Below are positions 26,421 through 34,224 of a stretch of DNA of 64,000 nucleotides, in pieces. Source of the DNA: Burkholderia latens (lineage in GTDB: Bacteria > Pseudomonadota > Gammaproteobacteria > Burkholderiales > Burkholderiaceae). Made by a program: the position numbers and the translations under genes. Location of the stretch: assembly GCF_001718795.1 (NCBI RefSeq), contig NZ_CP013435.1, positions 310,001-374,000 on the forward strand, given 5' to 3'. Below the pieces are notes generated by a model, which was given only the letters and a program-made list of their open reading frames with translations, did not search any database and was not told where the DNA came from. Positions within the stretch are counted from its first letter, which is position 1. Each line of letters begins with the position of its first letter.

Positions 26421-27164
26421 TCAAGACTCGGCATAACGAAAAATCAGCTTACCCATCTGCCAGGTGTCTTCAGGTTGCCGTAGCTTCTTCGATGCTTTCG
26501 GCAAGTCAACATTAGGCGGATCCTTCCAGCCAAATGTCGCAAATATCTTGTTTGCCATTGGCAACTGCCTTTTAAATCTACGGCTGACTCTATAAGCAAT
26601 CAAGACAGCCGTGACTTCCCATACCGTCCATGCAGAGGCAAACACCCCGACACTCCCACCCCAACCATTCGGCATGCCGTTAGACATAGCGAACACTACG
26701 ACGAGTAGTGTAACTACCAACCCACAGCCAGTCCAAAACAATATAGACCATTTAAGGAAAAATTTTAAAACCGCCCTACTCCCACGCTCGCAATGAGGAT
26801 GAACGGACAAAATGCCATCACTACACCGCCTGATTGCATATCCAATCCACCCAGACTCTGCCCGCTCCGCAACGACTTCGACTTCATCGCCGTTTTCAAA
26901 GACAGATAGCCAGATCCATGCGCGGACTTCCTCACCGTTTAGTCTGAACGTCACTAGATCCCCCACTGTATCCGTGAACTCTGTGGACGTGCTGAGGTTG
27001 AGCGCAATATCGTTCAGGCCCGCCAGCGCCGCCACGACCGCGGTTCGCTCTATCGCTTGCTTGTCCGATTCCGTGAAAACCGCCTCGTAGGCTGCACGGC
27101 GTATCGTTAGTCCCGTAATAGTTCCACGCAGAAGCACCGGGGCAGTAGCCTGCTTACTGTCCAT
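26421..27164 (-). CDS. Membrane immunity candidate, array copy 5 (distal)
   Basis: A 247-residue protein. Residues 1-130 are a conserved soluble region (LLRGTITGLTIRRAAYEAVF, then DLVTFRLNGEEVRAWIWL and GDEVEVVAE). Residues 139-160 and 171-192 form two membrane helices (WSILFWTGCGLVVTLLVVVF is the first). Residues 196-247 are conserved again, ending QMGKLIFRYAES. The membrane part is unlike that of its siblings, including a Gly-rich loop NGMPNGWGG. Likely an inner-membrane immunity protein against a VasX-type pore former, by analogy with TsiV2-type proteins. A role as an accessory effector cannot be excluded. Confidence 0.68.
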   Translation of the reverse strand: MDSKQATAPVLLRGTITGLTIRRAAYEAVFTESDKQAIERTAVVAALAGLNDIALNLSTSTEFTDTVGDLVTFRLNGEEVRAWIWLSVFENGDEVEVVAERAESGWIGYAIRRCSDGILSVHPHCERGSRAVLKFFLKWSILFWTGCGLVVTLLVVVFAMSNGMPNGWGGSVGVFASAWTVWEVTAVLIAYRVSRRFKRQLPMANKIFATFGWKDPPNVDLPKASKKLRQPEDTWQMGKLIFRYAES

Positions 27165-27214
27165 CTATGTATCCTGTTGGAGCCAACACTCCTACGTCTT
27201 CATTCAACCAAAAA

Positions 27215-27952
27215 TCAGGACTCGGCATAGCGAAAAATCAGCTTACCCATCTGCCAGGTATCTTCAGGTTGCCGTAGTTTCTTCGATGCTTTCGGCAAGT
27301 CTACGTTGGGCGGATTTTTCCAGCCAAATGTCGAAAAAATCCTATTTGCCATCGGCAATTGCCTCTTGAATCTATGGCCAATTCTAAATGCAACAAAAAC
27401 TGCCAAAATCTCCACCGCCAGCCAGATACCAAACAGGGATTTCGCCACAAAGAACCATTGATCTCGGTCCTGAGGCAGCGTTTGCATTAAAAAAAATGTC
27501 GAAACCAATGCACACACACTCCAAAATAGCACCGACCATTTTATGAAAAATTTGGTAAGCGCTCGACTACCACGCTCACAATGAGGATGAACGGACAAAA
27601 TGCCATCACTGCACCGCCTGATTGCATATCCAACCCATCCAGACTCTGCCCGCTCCGCAACGACTTCGACTTCATCACCATTGTCAAAGACAGACAGCCA
27701 GATCCATGCGCGGACTTCCTCACCGTTCAGTCTGAACGTCACCAGATCCCCCACCGTATCCGTGAACTCCGTGGACGTACTGAGGTTGAGCGCGATATCG
27801 TTCAGGCCCGCCAGCGCCGCCACGACCGCGGTTCGCTCCATTGCTTGCTTGTCCGCTTCGGTGAAAACAGCCTCGTAGGCTGCACGGCGTATCGTTAGTC
27901 CCGTAATAGTTCCACGCAGAAGCACCGGGGCAGTAGCCTGCTTACTGTCCAT
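27215..27952 (-). CDS. Membrane immunity candidate, array copy 4
   Basis: A 245-residue paralog. The first 130 residues differ from copy 5 at only a few positions. The variable membrane section reads differently (FFLMQTLPQDRDQWFF in the loop, then FGIWLAVEILAVFVAFRIG as the second helix). From FKRQLPMAN to the C-terminus it rejoins the common sequence. Same AGGA ribosome-binding site in the repeated 50-bp leader. Two predicted membrane helices, no signal peptide. Function is inferred as for the other copies. Confidence 0.68.
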   Translation of the reverse strand: MDSKQATAPVLLRGTITGLTIRRAAYEAVFTEADKQAMERTAVVAALAGLNDIALNLSTSTEFTDTVGDLVTFRLNGEEVRAWIWLSVFDNGDEVEVVAERAESGWVGYAIRRCSDGILSVHPHCERGSRALTKFFIKWSVLFWSVCALVSTFFLMQTLPQDRDQWFFVAKSLFGIWLAVEILAVFVAFRIGHRFKRQLPMANRIFSTFGWKNPPNVDLPKASKKLRQPEDTWQMGKLIFRYAES

Positions 27953-28002
27953 CTATGTATCCTGTTGGAGCCAACACTCCTACGTATTCATTCAAGCAAA
28001 AA

Positions 28003-28740
28003 TCAGGACTCGGCATAGCGAAAAATCAGCTTACCCATATGCCAGGTATCTCCAGGTTGCCGTAGTTTCTTCGATGCTTTCGGCAAGTCTACGTTGGGCG
28101 GATTTTTCCAGCCAAATGTCGCAAATATCCGATTAGCCATCGGCAATTGGCTCTTGAACCTCCCCCAAACCCTATACGCAATAAAGACAGCCATGACCTC
28201 AATCACCAGCCATGCGAGAAGCCCTGCCTTCAATAAAATTTGCCAGCCGTCGCTATCATTAACCAACATCACGATTTGAATTAACGTTATGATCGACGCG
28301 CACGCACCCCAAAATAGCATCGACCATTTTAGAATATTCCTGAAAAGCGCTCGGCTACCACGCTCACAATGAGGATGAACGGACAAAATTCCATCACTAC
28401 GCCGCCTGATTGCATATCCAACCCATCCAGACTCTGCCCGCTCCGCAACGACCTCGACTTCATCACCATTTTCAAAGACAGACAGCCAGATCCATGCACG
28501 GACTTCCTCACCGTTCAGTCTGAACGTCACCAGATCCCCCACCGTATCCGTGAACTCCGTGGACGTACTGAGGTTGAGCGCGATATCGTTCAGGCCCGCC
28601 AGCGCCGCCACGACCGCGGTTCGCTCCATTGCTTGCTTGTCCGCTTCGGTGAAAACAGCCTCGTAGGCTGCACGACGCTTCGTCAGTCCTGTAATGGTTC
28701 CACGCAGAAGCACCGGGGCGGTAGCCTGCTTACTGTCCAT
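28003..28740 (-). CDS. Membrane immunity candidate, array copy 3
   Basis: A 245-residue paralog. The frame is open for 13 codons upstream (to 28779) because a stop in the leader of the other copies is missing here, but MDSKQATAPV at 28740 is the start shared by all five and keeps the AGGA spacing. The variable section has QIVMLVNDSDGWQILL between the helices. The second helix is LLAWLVIEVMAVFIAYRV. Substitutions KSQ for KRQ and HMG for QMG in the conserved tail are specific to this copy. Confidence 0.68.
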   Translation of the reverse strand: MDSKQATAPVLLRGTITGLTKRRAAYEAVFTEADKQAMERTAVVAALAGLNDIALNLSTSTEFTDTVGDLVTFRLNGEEVRAWIWLSVFENGDEVEVVAERAESGWVGYAIRRRSDGILSVHPHCERGSRALFRNILKWSMLFWGACASIITLIQIVMLVNDSDGWQILLKAGLLAWLVIEVMAVFIAYRVWGRFKSQLPMANRIFATFGWKNPPNVDLPKASKKLRQPGDTWHMGKLIFRYAES

Positions 28741-28790
28741 CTGTGTATCCTGTTGGAGCCAACACTCCTGCGTCTTCATTCAACGAAAAA

Positions 28791-29534
28791 TCAGAACTCG
28801 GCATAGCGGAAAATCAGCTTACCCATCTGCCAGGTATCTCCAGGTTGCCGTAGCTTCTTCGAAGTTTTCGGCAAGTTAACATTAGGCGGATCCTTCCAGC
28901 CAAATGTCGCAAATATCTTGTTTGCCATGGGCAATTGCCTCTTAAATCTTCGACTAACATTATAGGCAATAAAGACCGCCATCGCCTCAATAACACCCCA
29001 TGAAACAATAAAAGTTTTAATAAAAAATATCCATCGATTATGCACGCCGCCGTAAAGCATAAGTGACGCCACCAGCAGCGTCACAGCCAATGCACACCCG
29101 CTCCAGAATAGCACCGAAAATTTCAGGAAAAATTTAAATAGCGCCCTACTCCCACGCTCGCAATGAGGATGAACGGACAAAATGCCGTCACTACACCGCC
29201 TGATTGCATATCCAATCCACCCAGACTCTGCCCGCTCCGCAACGACTTCGACTTCATCGCCGTTTTCAAAGACAGATAGCCAGATCCATGCGCGGACTTC
29301 CTCACCGTTCAGTCTGAACGTCACTAGATCCCCCACCGTATCCGTGAACTCCGTGGACGTACTGAGGTTGAGCGCAATATCGTTCAAGCCCGCCAGCGCC
29401 GCCACGACCGCGGTTCGCTCCATTGCTTGCTTGTCCGGTTCCGTGAAAACCGACTCGTAGGCTGCACGACGTTTCTCGAGTCCCATAATGGTTCCACGCA
29501 GAAGCACCGCGGCAGTAGCCTGCTTACTGTCCAT
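28791..29534 (-). CDS. Membrane immunity candidate, array copy 2
   Basis: A 247-residue paralog with its own membrane section: helix 1 FSVLFWSGCALAVTLLVASL, loop MLYGGVHNRWIFF, helix 2 FIVSWGVIEAMAVFIAYNV. The N-terminal part carries a few copy-specific changes (AAVLLRGTIMGLEKRRAAYE), and the protein ends RYAEF rather than RYAES. The C-terminal segment NVNLPKTSKKL is shared with copy 1 but reads NVDLPKASKKL in copies 3-5, so copies 1 and 2 are a sub-pair in that part. Confidence 0.68.
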   Translation of the reverse strand: MDSKQATAAVLLRGTIMGLEKRRAAYESVFTEPDKQAMERTAVVAALAGLNDIALNLSTSTEFTDTVGDLVTFRLNGEEVRAWIWLSVFENGDEVEVVAERAESGWIGYAIRRCSDGILSVHPHCERGSRALFKFFLKFSVLFWSGCALAVTLLVASLMLYGGVHNRWIFFIKTFIVSWGVIEAMAVFIAYNVSRRFKRQLPMANKIFATFGWKDPPNVNLPKTSKKLRQPGDTWQMGKLIFRYAEF

Positions 29535-29584
29535 CTGTGTATCCTGTTGGAGCCGACACTCCTACGTCTTCATTCAAAGAAAAA

Positions 29585-30328
29585 TCAGGACTCGGCATAG
29601 CGGAAAATCAGCTTACCCATCTGCCAGGTATCTCCAGGCTGCCGTAGCTTCTTCGAAGTTTTCGACAAGTTAACATTTGGCGGATCCTTCCAGCCAAATG
29701 TCGCAAATATCTTGTTTGCCATTGGCAACTGCCTTTTAAATCTTAACCATATTCTGAATGCCACGAATACAGCAATTCCCTCCAGCACCACCCCGCCAGT
29801 CAGATAGACCTCCAGCATCAACTCCCAATTATCAAAGGAGCTATCACGCATTGTCATTGCCGTTACAAGCAACATCATCGCCAACGCACACCCTCCCCAG
29901 AATAGCGTCGACAATTTAAGGAAATATTTAAACAGCGCTCGACTGCCACGTTCACAATGAGGGTGAACGGACAAAATGCCATCACTACACCGCCGGATCG
30001 CATATCCAATCCATCCAGATTCTGCCCGCTCCGCAACGACTTCGACTTCATCGCCATTTTCAAAGACAGATAGCCAGATCCATGCGCGGACTTCCTCACC
30101 GTTCAGTCTGAACGTCACTAGATCCCCCACCGTATCCGTGAACTCGGTGGACGTACTGAGGTTGAGCGCAATATCGTTCAGGCCCGCCAGCGCCGCAACG
30201 ACCGCGGTTCGCTCCATCGCTTGCTTGTCCGCTTCCGTAAAAACTGCCTCGTAGGCTGCACGACGTTTCGTCAGTTCCGTAATGGTTCCGCGCAGAAGCA
30301 TCGGGGCACTAGCCTGCTTACTGTCCAT
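29585..30328 (-). CDS. Membrane immunity candidate, array copy 1 (next to the effector)
   Basis: A 247-residue paralog starting 2 bp after the effector stop, so it is the natural cognate immunity protein. The variable section includes LLVTAMTMRDSSFDNWELML and helix 2 TGGVVLEGIAVFVAFRIWL. The conserved soluble N-terminal region and the C-terminal ATFGWKDPPNVNL region are kept. It has no 50-bp leader repeat in front because the effector gene takes that place. Translation is probably coupled to the effector. Confidence 0.72.
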   Translation of the reverse strand: MDSKQASAPMLLRGTITELTKRRAAYEAVFTEADKQAMERTAVVAALAGLNDIALNLSTSTEFTDTVGDLVTFRLNGEEVRAWIWLSVFENGDEVEVVAERAESGWIGYAIRRCSDGILSVHPHCERGSRALFKYFLKLSTLFWGGCALAMMLLVTAMTMRDSSFDNWELMLEVYLTGGVVLEGIAVFVAFRIWLRFKRQLPMANKIFATFGWKDPPNVNLSKTSKKLRQPGDTWQMGKLIFRYAES

Positions 30329-30330
30329 CG

Positions 30331-33192
30331 TTAATTCCCCGTTACAGCAAGCGCCGCTTCAAAACTGGCCTGCTGCTTTTCCAATGTGAGTGCTTTATCT
30401 GGTGCGGTTCCGAAAGGGGAACTCGACAGCCAGTTTTCAAGATCGTCCGGCGTAAAGTAATTGTAGATCAGCGTAATTACCGTCAAGATTACCGCCACTT
30501 CCCAGCCCGTTGCGATCAGGATCAAACGTCCGCTGAGCATGAGCCATCCGCCTGCGGATACTTCAGTCGCAAGTCCGAGTGCAACTGTCTCGCCAGCATA
30601 TGTCCTAGCGCCTTTGAGCACCGTGCTCTTCACAAATCCTTCCAGCTTTTCGGCAGCAAGACCGGCAGCCTTGCCCTCGATGCGGGCCTGAGCACCTGCC
30701 ATGCCGGCCGACAGCCGCCCAAGGAACCGCATTTTTCCAGGAGAGAGGCTGGTCGATCGCATAAGCAATGGCGCAGAGGAACTGATAGCCGTTAGAACGG
30801 TAGCAATACCCGATCCAAGATCAATTCCTCCTTTAATAAAATAAAATGCCGCCTGCTTATAATTACCGGACGACAATCCAGAGCTCACTTTCATCCCATC
30901 GGTCGTCACTGATATAAACGATGAAATCCCCCCCAAACAGCTCGCCGCAACTTTCATGCTGGCCAGTGTCGCAGTGGCCGCCGACTTCCCGAACCCGCTG
31001 AGCCATTTGTTATAAGTATTAAGTCCTGCACCAATCAGGGATAAGGTTCCGCTGGCAATAGCCAATTCGTCAGTAGCCGTCTTGTTCGGCTTTGTCCAGA
31101 GCAGGAAGTAATTCATCATCTCGATGATGAACAACGCCCCAGAGATTTTGACCGACGCAGCGGCCTTGTCTCGCGCGGCGTTCGGTGTAAACCGCGCCTC
31201 CGCATACAGCTTGCGAACGAGCGCGCCACGATCATCATTCGCCAACGTTGCATATGCTTGTGCCCGAATCTGCATGGGATTCAAGCTCGGATTCTTCGCC
31301 TTGATTTCCCATATCGTCTTGCTCATCGCGGCATCCATTTGGCCCTCCCAAGCAGCCAGCTTCACCACGATTCGCTTCGCGTCTTCCAGTACGAGCCCCC
31401 CACGAACCATCAGCGCTCCCTTGATCAGGATGCCGCCAACGGAACGAGAAATTGGCCCGAAGACATTTATCAGCGCACGTCCCGACCACAGCGTCAATCG
31501 CTCGATCCCCAGAGCCTTGAGCGGTCGCTCGGTCGCCGACCCCGCGCGCTCATGCTTGAAGATGTCTTCGACCTTTTCGTAAAACTTCACAAACGACTTC
31601 AGATAGCCAAGATCGGCGGCGATCGACGCCTGTTTCAGCTCGTACCACGACACTGCCTGATCCACGATCGATTCGCTCTTGGTGGCCTGCACCCTGATCA
31701 GGAACGTTTTCAGTTCATCGCGAATATCCGTCTGGTTATAGGCAAACGCCCTCCAGAAGTAGCTGCGCTCATCGGTGGGGTCCATGTTGTTGATGAGTTT
31801 TTCGACAATACGCAGCCCCGTGCTCGTCGCAGACAATCCGGCATACGCCTCATCGATCACACCGTGAAACGCCATGCCATCAGCCGGGTCATCCGGATGA
31901 TAGTCGTTGAGTGCATGCCGAAACGTATCTGCAGCGAGCCAAGCATCGCGGTCGGGTACGCGCTGCTTCTGCAACTCCTCGCACTTGCTGGTGACCTTAT
32001 CAAACCAAATGCTGAAGTTGTTCGGCCACTTTCCACCTTTGAGGCTGGCCTGATATTTGCGCCAAGCCTTGTCGCCTGCTGCCTGCTTTTCCTCGGGCGT
32101 GAGCTTGCCCGCGTTATCGATCAACTCTAACGCGCTGGGCGGCATGATCCCGCCATCGCCTGCGCCAAGTGCCGCACTCATCATCCCCTGGCGGAGCATG
32201 CTCTCGCTAAGCGCCGCACCACTGCGAACCGCCCTTTCGGCTGCTTCGATGGACTGGGTGGCGTCCACGCGAAGCGGCTGCATGCTGGTGTAGCGCATCA
32301 GCATGCCAGCCGGATCGTTGTGAAACCCGGCGAGTTCGTGCGTGATACCGATCCCGTCCCACAACGCCAGCAGCATCGGTTTATGCGGCGTACCGCCGGC
32401 ATTCTCACCAATTTCGTTCATCAGCTTGACCAGATCTTTGCTGGCCGAGCCCGACGGCGACGTTTGACGGATATGCAGCGGATAGCGCGTGGCTTCCTGC
32501 TCCCAAATGCTATCGTCGGTCGCACGCCCATACTCGTCTGTCGCGATCGGCTTGGCGGGCGGCGCGAGCAAGTCCGCCTTCAGGCCAGGCTGGTACTCGA
32601 CGATCTGGTCTATTCCAGCTTGGGTAGCAACCGTCGCATGCCCGGCCTCGCCCTTGTTCATGCCGAACATGCCGCTTCCGGTCTTGATCCACGTCGCCGG
32701 CATGATGACCTGCATGCGTTCGGTGCGCAGCTTCGGGGACGTCGCGTACTTCTGGAAAACCTCTTTGATCCACGGATATTCGGAAAACGCGATGAACACC
32801 CGCGTCGCCTTCTCCGGTTTCTCGATGGCGATGACATCCATGGGTACAGCACCGCCGCGCTGCGCGCACGCCGGGTCCGTCTTCGGCTCCGACGGCAGGG
32901 GAATCGTCTGCTTCCAGAGTCGACCATCCTCGGTCACCCGGTAAGCCTCCCAGTAATTGTTGCCGCGCGCGCCTTTCTCGTAGAAGAGATAGAGCCAGCC
33001 TTCACGGAGGGTTCTCAGGCTGTAATGATGCGCGCTCAATGCGACATCCAGCGTGCCTGGGCCACTAATGCCGGGCGGAATTGCATTCGGCATGGTTTTC
33101 GGTACGACGGCGTACCGGACTGGCAAGATTGCGAGCCCGGATTTCATGCAGTTCGGGCAGGTCGCAGTACAAGTCAGGGAAGTGTTTGCCAT
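30331..33192 (-). CDS. VasX-like (BTH_I2691-type) T6SS pore-forming effector
   Basis: A 953-residue protein. The N-terminus has the toxin-VasX signature: a Cys pair in TATCPNCMKSGL, then LAILPVRYAVVP, HHYSLRTLREGWLYLFYEKG and later FIAFSEYPW. The middle ~450 residues are helical. The C-terminal third has several hydrophobic segments (around SGALFIIEMMNYFLLW, TLSLIGAGLN, FIKGGIDLGSGIATVLTAI, VAVILTVITLIYNYF), as in colicin-like pore formers. Known VasX-type proteins ride on VgrG and depolarise target inner membranes. It sits between the DUF4123 adaptor and the immunity array. The similarity to BTH_I2691-type effectors is from memory of the family, not a search. Confidence 0.82.
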   Translation of the reverse strand: MANTSLTCTATCPNCMKSGLAILPVRYAVVPKTMPNAIPPGISGPGTLDVALSAHHYSLRTLREGWLYLFYEKGARGNNYWEAYRVTEDGRLWKQTIPLPSEPKTDPACAQRGGAVPMDVIAIEKPEKATRVFIAFSEYPWIKEVFQKYATSPKLRTERMQVIMPATWIKTGSGMFGMNKGEAGHATVATQAGIDQIVEYQPGLKADLLAPPAKPIATDEYGRATDDSIWEQEATRYPLHIRQTSPSGSASKDLVKLMNEIGENAGGTPHKPMLLALWDGIGITHELAGFHNDPAGMLMRYTSMQPLRVDATQSIEAAERAVRSGAALSESMLRQGMMSAALGAGDGGIMPPSALELIDNAGKLTPEEKQAAGDKAWRKYQASLKGGKWPNNFSIWFDKVTSKCEELQKQRVPDRDAWLAADTFRHALNDYHPDDPADGMAFHGVIDEAYAGLSATSTGLRIVEKLINNMDPTDERSYFWRAFAYNQTDIRDELKTFLIRVQATKSESIVDQAVSWYELKQASIAADLGYLKSFVKFYEKVEDIFKHERAGSATERPLKALGIERLTLWSGRALINVFGPISRSVGGILIKGALMVRGGLVLEDAKRIVVKLAAWEGQMDAAMSKTIWEIKAKNPSLNPMQIRAQAYATLANDDRGALVRKLYAEARFTPNAARDKAAASVKISGALFIIEMMNYFLLWTKPNKTATDELAIASGTLSLIGAGLNTYNKWLSGFGKSAATATLASMKVAASCLGGISSFISVTTDGMKVSSGLSSGNYKQAAFYFIKGGIDLGSGIATVLTAISSSAPLLMRSTSLSPGKMRFLGRLSAGMAGAQARIEGKAAGLAAEKLEGFVKSTVLKGARTYAGETVALGLATEVSAGGWLMLSGRLILIATGWEVAVILTVITLIYNYFTPDDLENWLSSSPFGTAPDKALTLEKQQASFEAALAVTGN

Positions 33193-33212
33193 GATCTGTT
33201 TCGTTATAAATT

Positions 33213-34220
33213 TCAGGCGCGGCCACCGGCGCTATCCGAGACTCGCAGGCGCTCATGCCACGCGCCTTGACGAATCTCCGCAATCTCGTCCGACGTGAGT
33301 TCGCCGATACATTCGGCATAGAGGTCCCCGTCGGCCCTGTTACCCAGTAATTGCAGAACCTGCGGATGCAGGTCGAACTCCGGATGCCACGAGAGCGCGT
33401 GGCCAACAAACGCCACCTGGTCCTCCTCGTCGATCAAGCCATAGCTTCGCGCCCTCGCCGCTGCTGCGACAGCCGAATTAACCTCATGCTGATGAGGCTG
33501 GCGATCGTGCTCATATGCGTGCAGCGCAAGCGCGCGATTGACGATGCCATGGAGATGGAGGGTCTGCCATTGCGCGACCTCCAGTACAAAGTCTTCCCGC
33601 CGGCCCGTGGTGTTCATCCGCGTGACGGGGGTCGCGCCAGCGTCGAGCGTATGCCACGCCTGGATCGGCCCCAGCAAGGCATGCTGCTGCGCCGGGGTCA
33701 ACACGGGCCAGAGCAGCGCCTGTGAGCGAGAATCGTAAAATCTGAGCAAGCAAAGGCGGCTTTGATCGTCGTTCTGAAGCGCGAGACGAGCACAATGTGC
33801 CGCGACCTCCGCCGCTGATGCGAAACTTGCGAGCCAACCCCCGATCCGTTGCCCCAGTCCTTCAGCCATCGATTGCGGGCGCCGGTCCTCGAACGCCAGC
33901 CGTACACTTTCTTCCAGCGCGGCGACACCTGAATCAGTTTTGAGATCCAGTTCGAGAAGGTAGGGATAATGCGACGGCGAGACCGCCTCGTGATCGATTG
34001 CCACATCCGACCTGGGCATACTGGCGAATGGCGAGTTGTCGCCGGCGTCGCCAGCCATCGGGTCTCGCTGGGTCGGGTCGACGATCAGCAGGCAACGCAT
34101 ATCTGGATGCTGCTTGAACCAAGCCTTCAACGTATTGGCGTGCTCGCGGATCTTGACCGATTCCGCCACGGGATCGTCCGCATCGACACGATCATGTCCT
34201 TGCATTTGCATAGATGACAT
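33213..34220 (-). CDS. DUF4123 adaptor/chaperone (Tap/TEC family) for effector loading
   Basis: A 335-residue cytoplasmic protein with DUF4123 features: an N-terminal RCLLIVDPTQRD strand-turn, then PYLLELD, and LLRFYDSRSQALLWPVLTPAQ (the conserved RxxDxR-like core followed by the L-x-x-L-x-P-x-Q motif). DUF4123 proteins bind a specific effector and load it on VgrG. The gene lies 4 bp after vgrG and 20 bp before the effector, the standard vgrG-tap-effector order, so the VasX-like protein is the predicted cargo. Start could also be at Met4 or Met6. The C-terminal ~130 residues are helical. Confidence 0.85.
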   Translation of the reverse strand: MSSMQMQGHDRVDADDPVAESVKIREHANTLKAWFKQHPDMRCLLIVDPTQRDPMAGDAGDNSPFASMPRSDVAIDHEAVSPSHYPYLLELDLKTDSGVAALEESVRLAFEDRRPQSMAEGLGQRIGGWLASFASAAEVAAHCARLALQNDDQSRLCLLRFYDSRSQALLWPVLTPAQQHALLGPIQAWHTLDAGATPVTRMNTTGRREDFVLEVAQWQTLHLHGIVNRALALHAYEHDRQPHQHEVNSAVAAAARARSYGLIDEEDQVAFVGHALSWHPEFDLHPQVLQLLGNRADGDLYAECIGELTSDEIAEIRQGAWHERLRVSDSAGGRA

Positions 34221-34224
34221 CGGC

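Larger units (their letters stand above)
26421..30328 (-). repeat. Five-copy tandem array of immunity-candidate genes, period 788-794 bp
   Basis: Five genes of 245-247 codons follow one another with four equal 50-bp spacers (27165-27214, 27953-28002, 28741-28790, 29535-29584). Each spacer contains the same sequence, including AGGA in front of each ATG. Coding ends are almost identical, and residues ~131-195 vary. Array members are described individually. Confidence 0.92.

Noticed and set aside
26421..30328. CRISPR-like or satellite repeat array
   Set aside because: The period is ~790 bp and each unit is an intact gene with a ribosome-binding site. There are no short repeats with spacers.
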